The notes: generated by a model not told the origin, from the sequence alone. DNA of 64,000 bases from Nepenthes gracilis (GCA_033239525.1 BSYO01000025.1:3196001-3260000), one strand, 5' to 3'; shown: positions 35,045 to 47,818, numbered from the stretch's first letter. Made by a program: numbers and translations.

Positions 35045-35248
35045 GTCTCGCTTCCAGTCTTCTGGTCACGCTTCCAGTCAACGGAAGCGTTGACCGTTTT
35101 AGGCCAAAGTAAGACATCCTGCTCTTGAGCTTTCACTGACTTATTAGCCTTTCATCAGGTCAATAGCTAGCGTTGGCTATCTAGACGCAAATAGACCGTT
35201 GTAAATTTGTGACGTTTCTCTTTTTTAGGCCGGTTCATTATTGACGTT
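35045..35248 (-). repeat. LTR fragment joined to RT (right end of the Tat-like element)
   Basis: Aligns with 29,560-29,755: 'ggtcaacgg', 'ctcattagcctttcgtc'-like, 'gacgcaaat', 'gacgtttctctttttta ggcc' equivalents occur in the same order. Homology stops near 35,248. The junction with RT text marks a large internal deletion. Confidence 0.8.
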
Positions 35249-35880
35249 ACAATCAATTTTCAATGTTATTTTTATAAATATTAATTGGTAATATTTGTGG
35301 AGTCGAATATACATTATTTTAAAGTCAAAAAGGTTAAAAAATATATATAATGAATAAGTATGTGACAGAACCTGACTTTTAATTTATATCAAGTTGATGG
35401 GCGTGGACACGCAATCAATAGTTTATGTTCGTGGAAATTCACGGTGCTTCGTCGGGGCAGATGGGCCATCGTTGACTTCCATCCAAGTAGGGATATTTTA
35501 AGGCTCGAGATCATATATGTAGATATGATCCAACGGACATGATCCAGTCAAAGGACCAACCAAATGTGCTAATCAATGATCAACGGTCAGCTTACTATTT
35601 AAAATAGTTGCCGCTGGCTCAATTTTCAATTGTGCTCGATATATATATTCGGATCGACTCATATTTATTTTCTAAAACAATATATAATCAGTTTTTTAAA
35701 TATCAAAATATTCTATTATAAATTTAGTTAATTAAAAGTAAAAAAAACTATATAATATTATAAAAATGTTATTGGTCGAGCTATTTGTGACTCGATAAGC
35801 TTCGATGAATTTCCGGAGAAAGACAGGGCATCGAATCCAGTACAAGAACCAAACATATCTGGACTAGGAAGGCTGAAACC
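35249..35880 (+). promoter_or_regulatory. Upstream region of the CC-NB-LRR gene
   Basis: This is the gap between the retroelement and the ATG. W-box cores (TTGACT, bound by WRKY defence factors) occur at 35,472-35,477 on the plus strand and 35,546-35,551 on the minus strand. Two such hexamers in 600 bases are suggestive but not unusual by chance. The TATA box is not settled, as several AT-rich candidates lie near 35,640-35,760. Confidence 0.35.
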
Positions 35881-38800
35881 ATGGCGGTGTCTGCCGTCAA
35901 GTCAGCGGCGGTGTGGCTCGGGAATCTGGTGGTCGAAGAAGTGAAATACTTGCACGATGTGAGGGATAAGGTGGAGGGGCTTCAAGGTGATCTCGAATGG
36001 ATGCAGTGCTTCTTATCCGACGCAGACAAAAGGCAGAACAAAGACGCCGTGATCCGGAAATGGATCTCTCAGATCAAAGACTTAGCCTACGACGCCGAGG
36101 ACGTCCTCGAGAAATTCATCCTCAGAGTATCTTACAAGGACCGCCACCGCGGTCTCTGGAGCGAATTCCGGTGGCTTTCCAGCCTCGTGACGGACGCCCG
36201 AGCCCTGCACGAGATCGGCACCGACATCGACGATTTAAGGCGTAAGGTTTCGGAGCTCACTTCTAGGTTGCAGACGTACGGCGTGAAAAAGATATGCGAA
36301 GATATTTCAGCCTCCTCCGCCGACCCCAGTACGCCGCAGATCAGGCGGACTTACTCCCACCTCAAAGACGACATGATCGTAGGGATAGACGATGACATAG
36401 CGTCGCTCGCTGATCAGCTGATAGCCGATCAGGACCACAAGGTGGTTGTTATCAGCGGGATGGGCGGGCTAGGGAAGACCACCCTCGCCCGGGAAGTCTA
36501 CCACCACCCCGAGGTCAGGGGGCACTTCTCCGGCTTTGCGTGGGCTCACATATCACAGCAGTTTCAGACGAAGAGCGTGATTATGGGAATCCTGCTCGAG
36601 CTCATCCCGGTGAAGGATATGGATCGGAGAAACAGGATCCAAGGGCTACAAGACGCACAGCTGCCTGGAGAGCTGTTTCAGGTGTTGAAGGAGAAGAGCT
36701 ACTTAGTAGTTCTTGATGATATGTGGAAGACGGAAGACTGGGTTCGTCTTCAGGCAGCTTTTCCGGTGACGGATCGATCAACCGGCAGCAAAATATTGGT
36801 GACGACGAGGAACAGTAATATAATATCAGGCTTGGGTTCTTCGGTATTGAACCATGAACCAAAGCTTTTGGACGATGATAACAGTATGAAGCTCCTACTG
36901 AGGAAAGCATGCCCGACCACCGAAGGAGATCCTGGTGCCGTAGGTATGAATCAATCTTACTATTGGCTTTGCATAATCTTAACCCATGATTTAATTTATA
37001 CAATTTGTGAGCATGATTTAGTTCTATTCCTCATTTTGCATACTTGTGGGCAGCGAGCGTAAGCGGCATTGGTTCTTGTAGGATTTGATTCAATAGATCT
37101 CATATTATCTTTAACTAAAAAATTTAAGCCTAAATTTGATATATTGTTTTAAATTTGATTATAAATAGAATGTATTATCAATTAATTAATTATTTTTTAT
37201 TATATTTTCTTGTTCAATAACTAGGATTGATTGTTAGTATTATCATTAATTGATTATTTCAAAGTAATGTAGTTGTGATGGGCTTTCTCGTAACTAGATC
37301 TCTAAATCTAGTAAAAATATTTTTAGACAAAAGTTCTTATAATTTTATTTTAGTTAAGAAGAATTTCTATACAAAATTACTTATACAACTTATATATTTG
37401 GCTATATAATTTATTTTATTTCTCGTGTTTAATCAAAAGAGAATGGTGACTGATAGTGTTGGAAGATTTGAATTTTGCTATTTTGTGTGAATTCTAATAT
37501 TCATCAACTCACCTATGTTTTTAAAAAATATCTTCATTATATCCAAGTTTATTTATATCAAATGATGCATCAAGTACTCCCTTTAAATGCAAATCATGTA
37601 GCAGCACTTCATAAACCTTCGATACACAAATCTCCCACACCACTACGTAAGTTGGTTTATTTATACATGCGCTGAACATCATCTTTTATCCACATGTTTA
37701 ACATTATGAGTTCTTGACCAATACATATTTATAAATAATTATAAATTCTTTTAAATATTTCATATAGAGTAGGTCATCAAATCACATATGTTTTCAACAA
37801 TGATATAAACGAAGCCATTTACGTGGTTGTTAGTGATTTGTTTATTCCTGGTTCATGCAAAGTGTTGCTAGTCTGGATTTATTTTACGAATTGGAGATTA
37901 TATGCAAATTTTTCCACCAAAATCAAAGGCATTGAGGAATCTAAAATATAATTATGCATCTATCAGTTTAAATTTTTAACATACTTTGTTTCATCTAATT
38001 ATTGATAAGTTGCTGTTATATACAGATTCGGATATGATTGAGTTGGGGCAAAAGATGTTAGAACATTGCCAAGGTCTTCCATTGGCAATCGTTGTGCTTG
38101 GAGCGGTTTTGGCAATGAAGAAAACGCTAGAGGAATGGCAAACTGTGAATGATAACATACGTTCATACTTGGGAAAAGGCATGGCTCAAGGCCAATCATA
38201 TAAACCGGTATACGACGTGTTAGCAATGAGCTACTACGATCTGCCATATCATCTCAAGCCTTGCTTCCTTCATCTTGGAAATTTTCCAGAAGATTATGAA
38301 ATATATACAAAAAAACTCTATCGCATGTGGATTGCCGAAGGCATCATTGCCTCGTCAAGCGAGAGAACTCTTGGTCAAAGTTCCTTGGAAGAAGAAGCTG
38401 AATGTTGCCTAAATGAGCTTGTTCAAAAGCGCATGGTTCAAGTGGGAAAAGTGGGGTCGACGGGGAAGATCAAAACATGCCGTCTCCATGATCTGATACG
38501 AGACATATGCTTGAAGATAGGGAAAGAAGAGAACTTCATCCACGTGATTGATCTAAATCAGACCAATCAAGACGAGCCCTCTTCCATGCTCAACGCGAAG
38601 TTGCGTAGGTTAGCCATTTATGTTGGAGAAGAAGCGGATGCTTCTCTTCTCGATTCTTCATTCAAAAAAGCTCCTAATATTCGGTCTCTCTTGTTCTTCC
38701 CCAATCAAGAATGCAAGCAAAAACACTACGGTTGGATGAGAAGTGTCTGCAATGAGTTTCAACTGCTTCGGGCGTTGGATCTCAATGGGTTCAATATAGA

Positions 38801-39722
38801 GGGTAGTTTGCCCAAAGAGATCGGAAATTTGATTTACTTGAGATTTTTGAGCCTGAATCAAACAAGGGTTACCAAAGTTCCAGCATCCATTAGTTATCTA
38901 AGTTGCCTAGAGACCCTTGATTTACGTGTGCTTGATGTTGTAGTAATGCTCCCTAATGTTTTGTTTAAGCTGCGACGACTGAAGTATTTGTATCTTCCAT
39001 CGCGGATCCTATCGAAAGAAGTAGATACTGAACAGGGCTACGTGATCGAAGGGGGTGAAATGATGAGGCTTGATGGTTTACAGTACTTAGAGACACTCGA
39101 GAATGTTGACATCGATAGAGTTGAAATAAAGGGCTTACTTGGGTTGAAAAATATGAGGAGACTAACGGCGAGTTGTGTTTCAAAAAAGGAAAATTTGGAT
39201 CCCTTCCTCAAATCTTTGAGTATCAAACGCCTATCTCTCAAAATAGATGGATCTATCGTGAGCGAAGATCCAATGATTCTATCGAGCTGTCAACCCCTTC
39301 ATAGCTTGGACATTGATAACAAGATACGTGGGTCTCTTCACTTCCAAATGTTTCCCGAAAACTTGGTGTACATAGGTCTTTGGTATTGCTACGTCCAGAA
39401 TGACCCAATGCGCGTTTTTGAGTGGCTTCCTCGACTAAAAAATCTCGGCTTGCACATATGCTATCGCGGGAATGAGATGGAGTGCTCCGCTGGAGGGTTC
39501 CCTGAGCTCACGTATTTGACCATTGACGGCTTGTTTTGGTTGCATGAATGGAAGGTTGGGCCAGGAGCCCTCGCAAAACTTGAAAGCATGGAGATATATG
39601 ACTCCCCGATCCGAGTGCTTCCAGATACGTTGCCAAGTTGTGCTAAAATTGTGTGTAACCCTTGCGTGAAGGGCATCGAGAAGTATAACTCGTGCCATTA
39701 TTACAGAGGACAGTTTGAGTAA
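35881..39722 (+). CDS. CC-NB-LRR disease-resistance protein, RPP13/At1g50180-like (two exons)
   Basis: Exons 35,881-36,943 and 38,026-39,722 give 919 residues, uninterrupted and of usual family length. The order is: an Rx-type coiled coil with an EDVID-type motif (AEDVLE, 72-77); the P-loop GMGGLGKTT (193-201); RNBS-A FAWAHISQQF; kinase-2 LVVLDDMW (275-282); RNBS-B GSKILVTTR (302-310); GLPLA (371-375); RNBS-D with CFLHLGNFPED (434-444); and an MHD motif in the common LHD form (508-510). LRRs run from about 560 to 905, irregular as usual for CNLs. The ATG sits in a good context (aaaccATGG). It is inferred to be an intracellular immune receptor that senses pathogen effectors; the ligand is unknown. 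All nucleotide-binding motifs are intact, so it is probably functional. Confidence 0.94.
36944..38025 (+). other. Intron of the CC-NB-LRR gene
   Basis: The 1,082-base AT-rich intron runs from donor GTATGA after GCCGTAG to acceptor TATATACAG before ATTCGGATATG. Splicing gives 'PGAVDSDMIELGQKM' in frame, just before the GLPLA motif. Unspliced reading hits a stop at about 37,062. No transposon with definable ends was seen inside. Confidence 0.93.
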
Positions 39723-42250
39723 GATTGAAAAGAATAAGCCTAGGTGAGTTCTTCTTATCTATTTCTCTTAGCCTCATTGATGTCACTCCATTCTCCTTTC
39801 AAATTAATTTACTGTATCTTTTTCAATTCTGTGTTGCAAAACGATTGTTCAGTTCACAATTTCTTATGAAAAACTTAAAAAAAAAAAAACTGTAATGGCT
39901 ATATGTGTGTGATGGCATATAATTCAATAAAATCTTGCTTGTTTTATTATTAATTTGAGTTTTTTTATGCTTTAAAATATTTCCTATACGCCAATTTGTA
40001 ATGAGGACATGTAAGCAACTACAGATGTAGTGAAGTTTGATTGAAAGAATTACTGCAAAATAATTAAAATTAGTCTTCTGTCGTTGATTTTTCCCGTCAT
40101 TTTTATGATTAAAATACTAAAATTATCCTCAATTTTTCATGTTTTTATAAATTTTATTTGTCAATTTTCTATATCAATTTATAATATGTAAATATTTTTT
40201 CCATATTTATTATGTTTTGTTAACATTATATATATATATATAAATGATGCATAGAAACTTTAATATAGGTATGTAACCTAATTTTTTAAAAACTTTTATA
40301 GGCTTTTTTTTCTACATTATTAGATATAAATATGATTAATTTGACATAAAATTTTACCAAAATTAAAATATATAGTAAAATGGAAGAGATAATAAAAATG
40401 TATAATAAAATTAACAAGAGAAGGACAGAAAAGCTGAAAATATTTTAATTTTTTTCCCAATTTTAGTACTCTTCCAAATATTATTTTAAGATAAATAATA
40501 TTTATATACTTAATTATACACTTATTTATAATAAAATTATCAATTTGATATAGAGAGATCAAAGAGAAAAAATTAAATAAAATATGAGTCAAATCTATTT
40601 TTAACAAATAGGTATGTAAGTAAGATACGAATAAATATATAAATAATATTATTTTTATTTTAAAAATATAATAATAAGAGAGAAAGTTGATAACACTTTT
40701 TTAAAAAAATAATCCATCGAAATTCCCCTCATCCCAATGTAAGCAGAATTCCTAATTACTTAAAATGAATGCCGGGTCTCATAGGCGAGTTTTCTTAAAG
40801 TGAACTTATTTGTTATATTTATAGGTGAATAAAAAGTCCTAATTTTATTATAAAAAATACATGCTAGTATTAAAATTAGACTTTGGTTATGAAAAATAAT
40901 ATCAGTCTTTTATTTTCAATATGAAATCAAGACTGTTAAATGTATTTAGAAATTTAATTAATTAATGAGAGTGATTCAGTCCCTTTTAATTATCGTCAGT
41001 TAATATTTTTTAAAAAATAATACAATCATTCAATCAATATCAAACGATTATAATTGAATGTGATTGAATTAATTCATTTTTTAGTAAAATCCCTCACACG
41101 TGTTTATACATGTTTTAAGCATATTGAGTAGCGTCAATGTAGCACTCATATACAATTTGGGTAAAATATTGGTGCCTAATGTAAGGTATATACCTCAAAT
41201 TTTATTTTTAATGTTGATTAGTTAAATTAAATTAATAAAAATATCAAGATCAATAAAAGTTTGATTAGACCAAAATAAATTAGGTCGAGCGACGCTTGAT
41301 CAATATCAAACAAACACATATATATATATTTTGGATAGAATGATCACGCTTAAATAAGTCTTTGGGATACCCGTTTGTATTTAAATTAGAATATGGTTAC
41401 CTGAGAGATACTCATATACTGTACGGTTAATACCTTGACGCTTGATAAGCGCTTAACAAGTGTAAATGTGTCAGCTTTCTATATAAAATTCTATTGACCA
41501 ATTTTTAGTCATTTAAACAAAATTTTAGAGAGAATGGAGAAAAAGAGAAGAGGGGAATATAGAAAAATAGAGAGCATAGGCTACGAAAGGGAACAATTTA
41601 GAGAAATTTAGGAAATTTTTGCTAATTTTAAATATAAGCCCGGTGTGTTCAATCACTTTTTCGTTTTTTTACTAATCTTTCTTTTTTTAAATATTTATAT
41701 ATTTTTTATTTTTATATATATTATACTTGCATATCTTTAAATTCTTCATATAAATTTCTACATATTATTGATTTTATTATATATACTCTTACATGTTTTC
41801 TAATTACAATAAAGTTTTACAAACTTGATCCGTGGATCAAAAAAGAAACATTTGACCCCATTTATGAGGTTGTATGCATATGTCTCACCTATATATATTA
41901 ATTAGTAACATATGACTTTTGGTTATATAAAAAAATATCACCCAAATTTTAATATTCGTCTTTTATTGGTAAGATTGTTACCAAACCTTAGTCTCTATGT
42001 TTTTATATGATTTGAGTATATCTCAAATTTTTATACAATTTATTTAAAAATAATTATCTGTTTGGATTATACATAATAAGTTTACAAAATAATATTATCG
42101 ATTTCTTTAACAATTGACCATGTCATATTCTAACATGTATTTGATATATATATGTTTGTGTGTGTGTGTGTGTTTCATGATAAAATGGTATATGCTTTGT
42201 TGAGCAATATTACTTTTATCTTCGTTAATCTTTCAGATTAAGAGATTTGG
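39723..42250. other. 3' flank of the CC-NB-LRR gene and AT-rich intergenic DNA
   Basis: A likely poly-A signal AATAAA lies at about 39,926 within 'ttcaataaaatc', some 200 bases after the stop. Beyond that there is no gene; (TA)n and (GT)n microsatellites lie near 40,228-40,242 and 42,153-42,172. Confidence 0.45.
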
Positions 42251-42264
42251 TGTTCAGTTAAAGG

Positions 42265-42890
42265 TGATTTAAATCAAAGGAAAGCTGTTCGAGATCAAAA
42301 TTAGATGATTTGGAACTGTTTATATGGTGATGACGTAATTATACTTTTAGAGCAGTAATTTAAGCATTAATTTTATTTTAACTGTTAAGTAATTGTACTT
42401 TTAGATGGTAATGACCTATAATGTTAGTGTATAAGTTTGATGTCAATTTCTTTCAGTTGTTTGGTTGGATTGTAATTTTTGATTGTTTTGATTTTGTATT
42501 AATACTTTTTCTCATGTATTATTTGAGGTCATATTTTTTTGATATTCGAAGTCACTTTTGATATGCTTCCCTGTTCATATTATTTGATTTCAATTGAAGG
42601 AAAACTGTTTGGGATTAGAATTGGGTAATTTGGAACTATTTATGTGGTGATGACATAATTGTACATTTAGAGCAGCAATTTAAGTGTTAATTTTACTTTA
42701 ATTGTTAAGTAATTGTATTGTTAGATAGTGATAATGTATGATGTCAGTGTATAAGTTTGATGTCCATTTCTTTCAATAGTTTGGTTGGATTATAATTTTT
42801 GATTGCCTTAATTTAGCATTAATGCTTTTCCTCACGTATTATCTGAGGTCATATTTTGTTGATATTTAAAGTCATTTTTTAGTATGGCAT
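42265..42890 (+). repeat. 320-bp diverged tandem duplication
   Basis: Starting at GGAAAGCTGTT (42,279) and GGAAAACTGTT (42,599), the two units align along their length: 'tggtgatgac.taatt', 'agagcag.aatttaag', 'tataagtttgatgtc', 'gtttggttggatt.taatttttgattg', 'tgaggtcatattttgt'-like. Substitutions are spread evenly. No coding frame is maintained. Confidence 0.88.
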
Positions 42891-43329
42891 TTTAGATAAT
42901 GTAATTGATTTATTATTTTATTAAGGTTATTTGGTAGTCTTTGCTTTTTTAGGTTCTCATCTAGATATTATTTTAGATTTTGTATTGGGGAAACAAAAAT
43001 TGGATTTAAGCTTATTATGGATTAAAAATTTAATAATCAAATTTTGGGATCAGGGACTAACATGTGAATGGTATTAGAAAAGTCATAAGAAAAATATCTT
43101 AATTGATTGAAGGATTTAATCTTAGTTAATTGTCATATGATAGGACTGTAAGATATCAGTTGGACAATGTGGATTGAGTTTTTGTCTTGACTAAGAAGAG
43201 GATTACCTCTCCATCATAGTTATAATGACAAATATTTTTGATAGAATAGTTCAAAGGCCTCAGAATTTGGAGGCAATGGCAACAGATCTAATGGTGACCA
43301 TGACACAGCTTATGATCATTTTAATATTA

Positions 43330-44510
43330 AACGAATGGCAGAGTTTATGGGACATCCGAATCCCACAAAGGTAGTGATATACCTCTGAATCTAGATTATT
43401 GAACGAATAGGGAGTCGTCTGATCTTTTCAATAAGTTGAGTTAAAGTGGGTCCGATCTTTATTACTTCGAACCGAAATCCTACACACAACAACTAACAAA
43501 CAAAAATTTAAAAAATGGTGGGACTTGTTCCCTGATATGTCCTCAGAAACTAAAATCAGAAATCTTTCATAAAAAGATAGAAGGATAGGAGGATAAGTAA
43601 ATAAAACGCATATACATGTTTCAGGAAAGCAGCTTAGAGATTGAGGATTGGGTTTCAAAAACTGCACTCGGTTGGGAAGTAGCTTAGAGATGAAAGAAAG
43701 AATTTCGATAAGTGCGCTCGATTAGAAAACAATTTAGATATGGAGAATTGAATTTCGATGAGTTTGCTTGGTTAGGAAGCGACTTAAATAGTATCTGTAC
43801 TCACGAATTGAGTGGCTTGAGAGAGGATGCACTCATTGGCAGAGTAGCTTAAGGGAAAACTTTTTTATCCTTTTAGGGCGCTTAAAGGTAAGAGACCTTC
43901 CGGTCCTTCTTTTCTATAAGGGTGAAGGGGTATTTATAAAATTAGAGTTGATGTATCTCTCATTAGGCCTCATGACTAATGTCGGTTGCCATAGCAGATC
44001 GGTTGAGTTGTCTTAGCGATTGTGTGAGGGGTTGTGTATGGTAACTCTAGCCTCCTTAGAAATATTGTAAAGTTATGCTTGTTATCTTAGAGTGATATAC
44101 TGTATGGGTTGATATTCTGTAGATATTTATTGGACTGTCAAGATAATTATCGTGACCGCATTATGGTAGGTTTTACCTACTTGCTCGCACTATACTGTTG
44201 GGGCTATCGATGACTACGCAGGAGGGGCAATCACGGATACGAAACTGTACTCTATCCTAATTACCCGCTTCATGCTGAACAATTTAGAATCAATTTGCTT
44301 GGGCCAACCATATTAACGCGTGGTAGGTTGAACTGGCTGTCGTGCCTTCTAGGCCTTAGTCTTGGAGAAAACGTCAGTTAGGCTACTGCTACTCTTATGA
44401 GCTAGATTTTGGGCTAGCTTGTGGGTTATCGAACACGTCATGTAGAAATCTAGATTCGTTAGCTTAGGAATATCTTTAAGGTAATTCGCTATCATACTGA
44501 GGAGAAAGTG
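43330..44510. repeat. LTR-like repeat, related to 50.92-51.79 kb
   Basis: It shares with 50,920-51,790 the words 'tagggagtc.cctgatctt', 'ggttgagttgtc..agcga' and a similar layout of GC-richer blocks. The general look (R-region-like start, GC-rich end) is that of a plant gypsy LTR. The ends are not defined and no pol is attached. It contains a 50-bp triplet array. Confidence 0.45.
43631..43780 (+). repeat. Three 50-bp tandem units
   Basis: Units start with agcttagaga at 43,631 and 43,681 and with aatttagata at 43,731. Each ends in a 'gcactcggttgggaag'-like segment. The units are clearly related, with several substitutions each. Confidence 0.8.
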
Positions 44511-44562
44511 GTTTTTGCCTAATACAAGTTGGAGGAAAAATTATAATAATGGTAATAAGTGA

Positions 44563-44817
44563 TGTAGTATATCGAATATTTTTAAACTCTTTATTTTTTT
44601 AATACAAATTATGTGGTAAATATTATATTGTTATTTTTAGGAATTAAGTTAAAAATATATATAATTAATAAAATTAAATTAGGAAAATATTTGATTAGAT
44701 AAATAATTATATTAAATTTAATAAATCTAAAATTTAGTAGTTAAACTAATAATTTTAGACTGAACTAATTCTTAAAGGGCTTAAATATTGTTACGAAGCG
44801 GATAAATATAATTGAAA

Positions 44818-44856
<39 letters not shown>

Positions 44857-45971
44857 GTTAAATCAAAGGGAGGTGAGGGAGAGAAGCGCCTCTCGATTTT
44901 TCGCGTCCTTCTCGCCCGCCTCCTCCAAATCTTTTCCTCCATCTTCCAAATGCCGATTTTCCAAATTACCCTCGGCTGCCTTCTTTCGCATCTCTTCTCC
45001 TGATTTTTCTCAATTTTCCAAAATTTTCCTCTCTCCGAACCGCACGCACGTCGTTTCTCCATGGACAACCACGATTCTTCCATAACCGCTGATTTTTCAG
45101 CCATCATCAACTGATGACCTCTTCTTCCCTTCAAAATTTCTCTATACGTACGACCCTCCTTTTTCCTCTGGGGGCACAAAATCGATCGACATTGGAGAAA
45201 GATAGAGGGAGCTAGCATAACCAAATTAGGTTTCAGGGAAAGAGAGGATAGAAGGCGAAGAAGAGAAGAAGAACCGTAACACTGTGTGTTGCAACTGTTG
45301 CCACAAATTGTTACTGTTGGTTGTTCTGCTAATTGCTGCTGCTGTTGTGTAACTTTTGAGGCTTCATTTTCGCTGCTGCCGTGACGCTCGTTTTCCGTTG
45401 AAATTTAAGGCAAGTAATTTTTCCATAATTTACAGATTTGCAAGTAATTTCTTTTCTTTTCATTTCTGATTTTCTTGCTGCATGCCATGAAGGGTCGGAA
45501 TCGGGTATATTATGCTGATAAATCGAAGTTCTGGAAAAACAGAGCAGGATGTTCTGTTTAAAATTTCAGTAAACGAAATGGTTAGAATAATTAGCTTTCA
45601 CTTAATTTAACTTTTTTTCTCTCTTAAGTCTATCGAATCCCTGTTAAATTTATGTTCCCGATCCGAAATTTTGGTAATTTTTCATGGAATACGTGAAGTT
45701 TATTTGATGGGTATTAGGTTCGTTTGGTTGTTAATGGATTTCCTTCGTGATGAGCAGCTTGAGGAGGATCCTGTATGTTTGGTTGCGGTAATCGTATAAT
45801 TATAATTCGGCCACCTGTATGCCTTCTGTTTGGCAAATGTAAAGAACAATTGCGGGTCATGCTACTGTGCTTCCACTTTGAGCGTATATCCGCATAGTCA
45901 AGTATATATATCCGTGTATATTTACATTTATATATATATAAATATATACACTTAAATAAATAAATAAATAA

Positions 45972-46012
<41 letters not shown>

Positions 46013-47447
46013 TGTAGGATGTAAAGTTTGTGCATATGTGTAGGTATATATGTATATATATGTCTACAGGGGTGAGCATGTGATTGTATATATATGTTTA
46101 TTGGTACAAGTATAAATGTGATATGCTCCATCTATATATATATATATATATATAGTATGAAATTATTATTCGGAGTACAAAGAAAATTAATGGTAATTTA
46201 CTATTTTGATTGGAACCCTAATGAAATTAGCCGAAAGAGTTAAACGAGATGGATAATCGTGTTGTGTTTGGTAGAGATGGATTGGGAGGTATTTCATGGC
46301 CTTGGAATTGGTACATCTAGAGTGCCGGTGAGGAATAAATCTAGTATTAAAAGGCTCGGTCGGATATTTCAAAGTTTATTTGATTTTTTCTATTTTCATG
46401 ATAATTAGTTCTTTGCGTTGGTTTAGATCATATGCGTATATTTTATAAATAAGTAAAGAAAAGTGTACGAATATTCTATGATAAATGGGTAAATGGGAGT
46501 CTATGAGATATTAAAGTAGTATATACTTTTTTAATATTAATTCTATTTTGGAGATTGAGGGCGTTGATTATTGAGGAGGGATCTTTATAGGCTAATGACC
46601 ATTATAGAGGATAATATTTAGGATATCATTGGCGATGGGTATCATAGATGGTATGAATATGTGATGGATATAGCCTCTAAGAGGACTATAAGAATAGTGA
46701 GGATGCCATGGATATTAGGTAATATCGTGGTCCTTACCTAACCATTGGGTATATAGCTACACGGGCTTTAGTTCGTTATGGTAGAATAATATCCATGGAG
46801 ATTATTATTATTTCGTACAGTTAAAAAATTATTGTTATCTCATTAAGTATAACCTCATATTAAGTTAATAATCAGATTCGATGAAATTCTTATTATCTTT
46901 CTGGATGTTAGTTATTCTCATAACTTTTAGGTTTTGGATATGATATATTGCTAAACCTCGAACAGTAATTGGTAATCTGTATAATTCTTAATTTTATTGT
47001 ATTTGTCATTATAATTCAACATACTTATTTACATTTTAATGTTATTGATTATATTTACTTATTGGATATTTTGCTCACTCTTATATTTTTTTTATCTCTA
47101 GAGTGATATGTTGATATCAGACTAAAAGAGAAAGTATATTATTGTAGTGATTTCAGTTAGAGATGATCTCGAAATTTAAAACTTTCATGATGAGAGATTT
47201 GAGATTATTTATTGGTTGATTAGCATTTAGATATTTATCGGTATTGCATTTTCAAGAACTTGATATTATGAATGTTCATAATATCTTTATGTTGAGTAGT
47301 TTATTATTATGGGTGTTTTATTTAATGATGTAAATATAATGATCATTTGTGCATTGACGATGTTCGATTATTAGAGGATCTTTTGCATGGTTGGTTTTGG
47401 CTGGGTTCGAGAACTTCGATCCAAGTCACCACAAATGAAGGGGATAT
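44563..47447 (+). repeat. 5' LTR of the Tekay-like element
   Basis: Homology with 54,985-57,717 is clearest at 46,550-47,250 versus 56,780-57,430: 'atcatggatac'-like text, 'ttagttc.ttatggtagaataa', 'ccatggaga', 'gagatgatct'. Both copies have an (AAT)n tract in the first kilobase (44,821-44,855 here). The end is taken at ...CCACA near 47,447. Long (TA)n tracts at 45,975-46,009 produce spurious Ile/Tyr frames. Confidence 0.7.
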
Positions 47448-47575
47448 TGAGGCTCGATAATGAAAAGATTTCTTAAAATATATTTGTGGAAACGTTTATC
47501 GAGAAATATTTTCTTACGAGCTTAAATGAATAAAATGGGGATGAAATTGCTTATTTGCAGTAAGAAAATAGAATT

Positions 47576-47818
47576 ATGGCAGAGTACGATAACAAGTTTA
47601 TAGAGTTGCCTTTCTACACTCCCCATGTGGTACTGGATGAAGTATGGAGAGGAAGAAAATTCTTACAAGAGTTGAATGATACTGTCCATACTTAATTAAT
47701 GACGTTGAAATTGAAGACATATGGTGAGTTATTAAATAGGCCCATCCTTTTTTAAGAAGAGTTAGAGAGGGAGAGTTTATTGAGAAGAAGATCGCCACCT
47801 AAAGAGGTCAAAATTTGA
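47576..47818 (+). pseudogene. Gag fragment of the Tekay-like element
   Basis: Opens with ATG and reads 'MAEYDNKFIELPFYTPHVV', 'FLQELNDTVHT', a stop, then 'LMTLKLKTYGELLNRPIL', the conserved gypsy Gag core. Two in-frame stops disable it. A degenerate knuckle ('SGYMNKDCSYPPR', from GHMAKDCP-type) follows near 48,000-48,035. Confidence 0.82.

Larger units (their letters stand above)
28806..35248 (-). mobile_element. Tat-like Ty3/gypsy element, internally deleted, with opposite-strand ORF
   Basis: Pol fragments run on the minus strand: RT thumb (about 35,040-34,400), plant-type second RNase H (34,369-34,004) and integrase (about 33,700-32,523). To the left lie a 39-bp minisatellite, a separate ORF on the plus strand (30,381-31,673), and a region starting at 28,806 that matches the element at 60,095 onward. 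At the right end, 35,045-35,248 matches part of the left LTR region (29,560-29,755), so gag, protease and the N-terminal RT have been deleted and RT is joined directly to an LTR fragment. RNase H of this kind and an extra ORF antisense to pol are features of the Tat/Retand lineage. Confidence 0.8.

Noticed and set aside
36602..37003. 133-codon antisense frame in the immune-receptor gene
   Set aside because: Shadow of exon 1 running into the intron; Ser-rich and without family resemblance.
45714..46079. Ile/Tyr-rich 121-codon frame
   Set aside because: Translation of (TA)n microsatellites inside the LTR.
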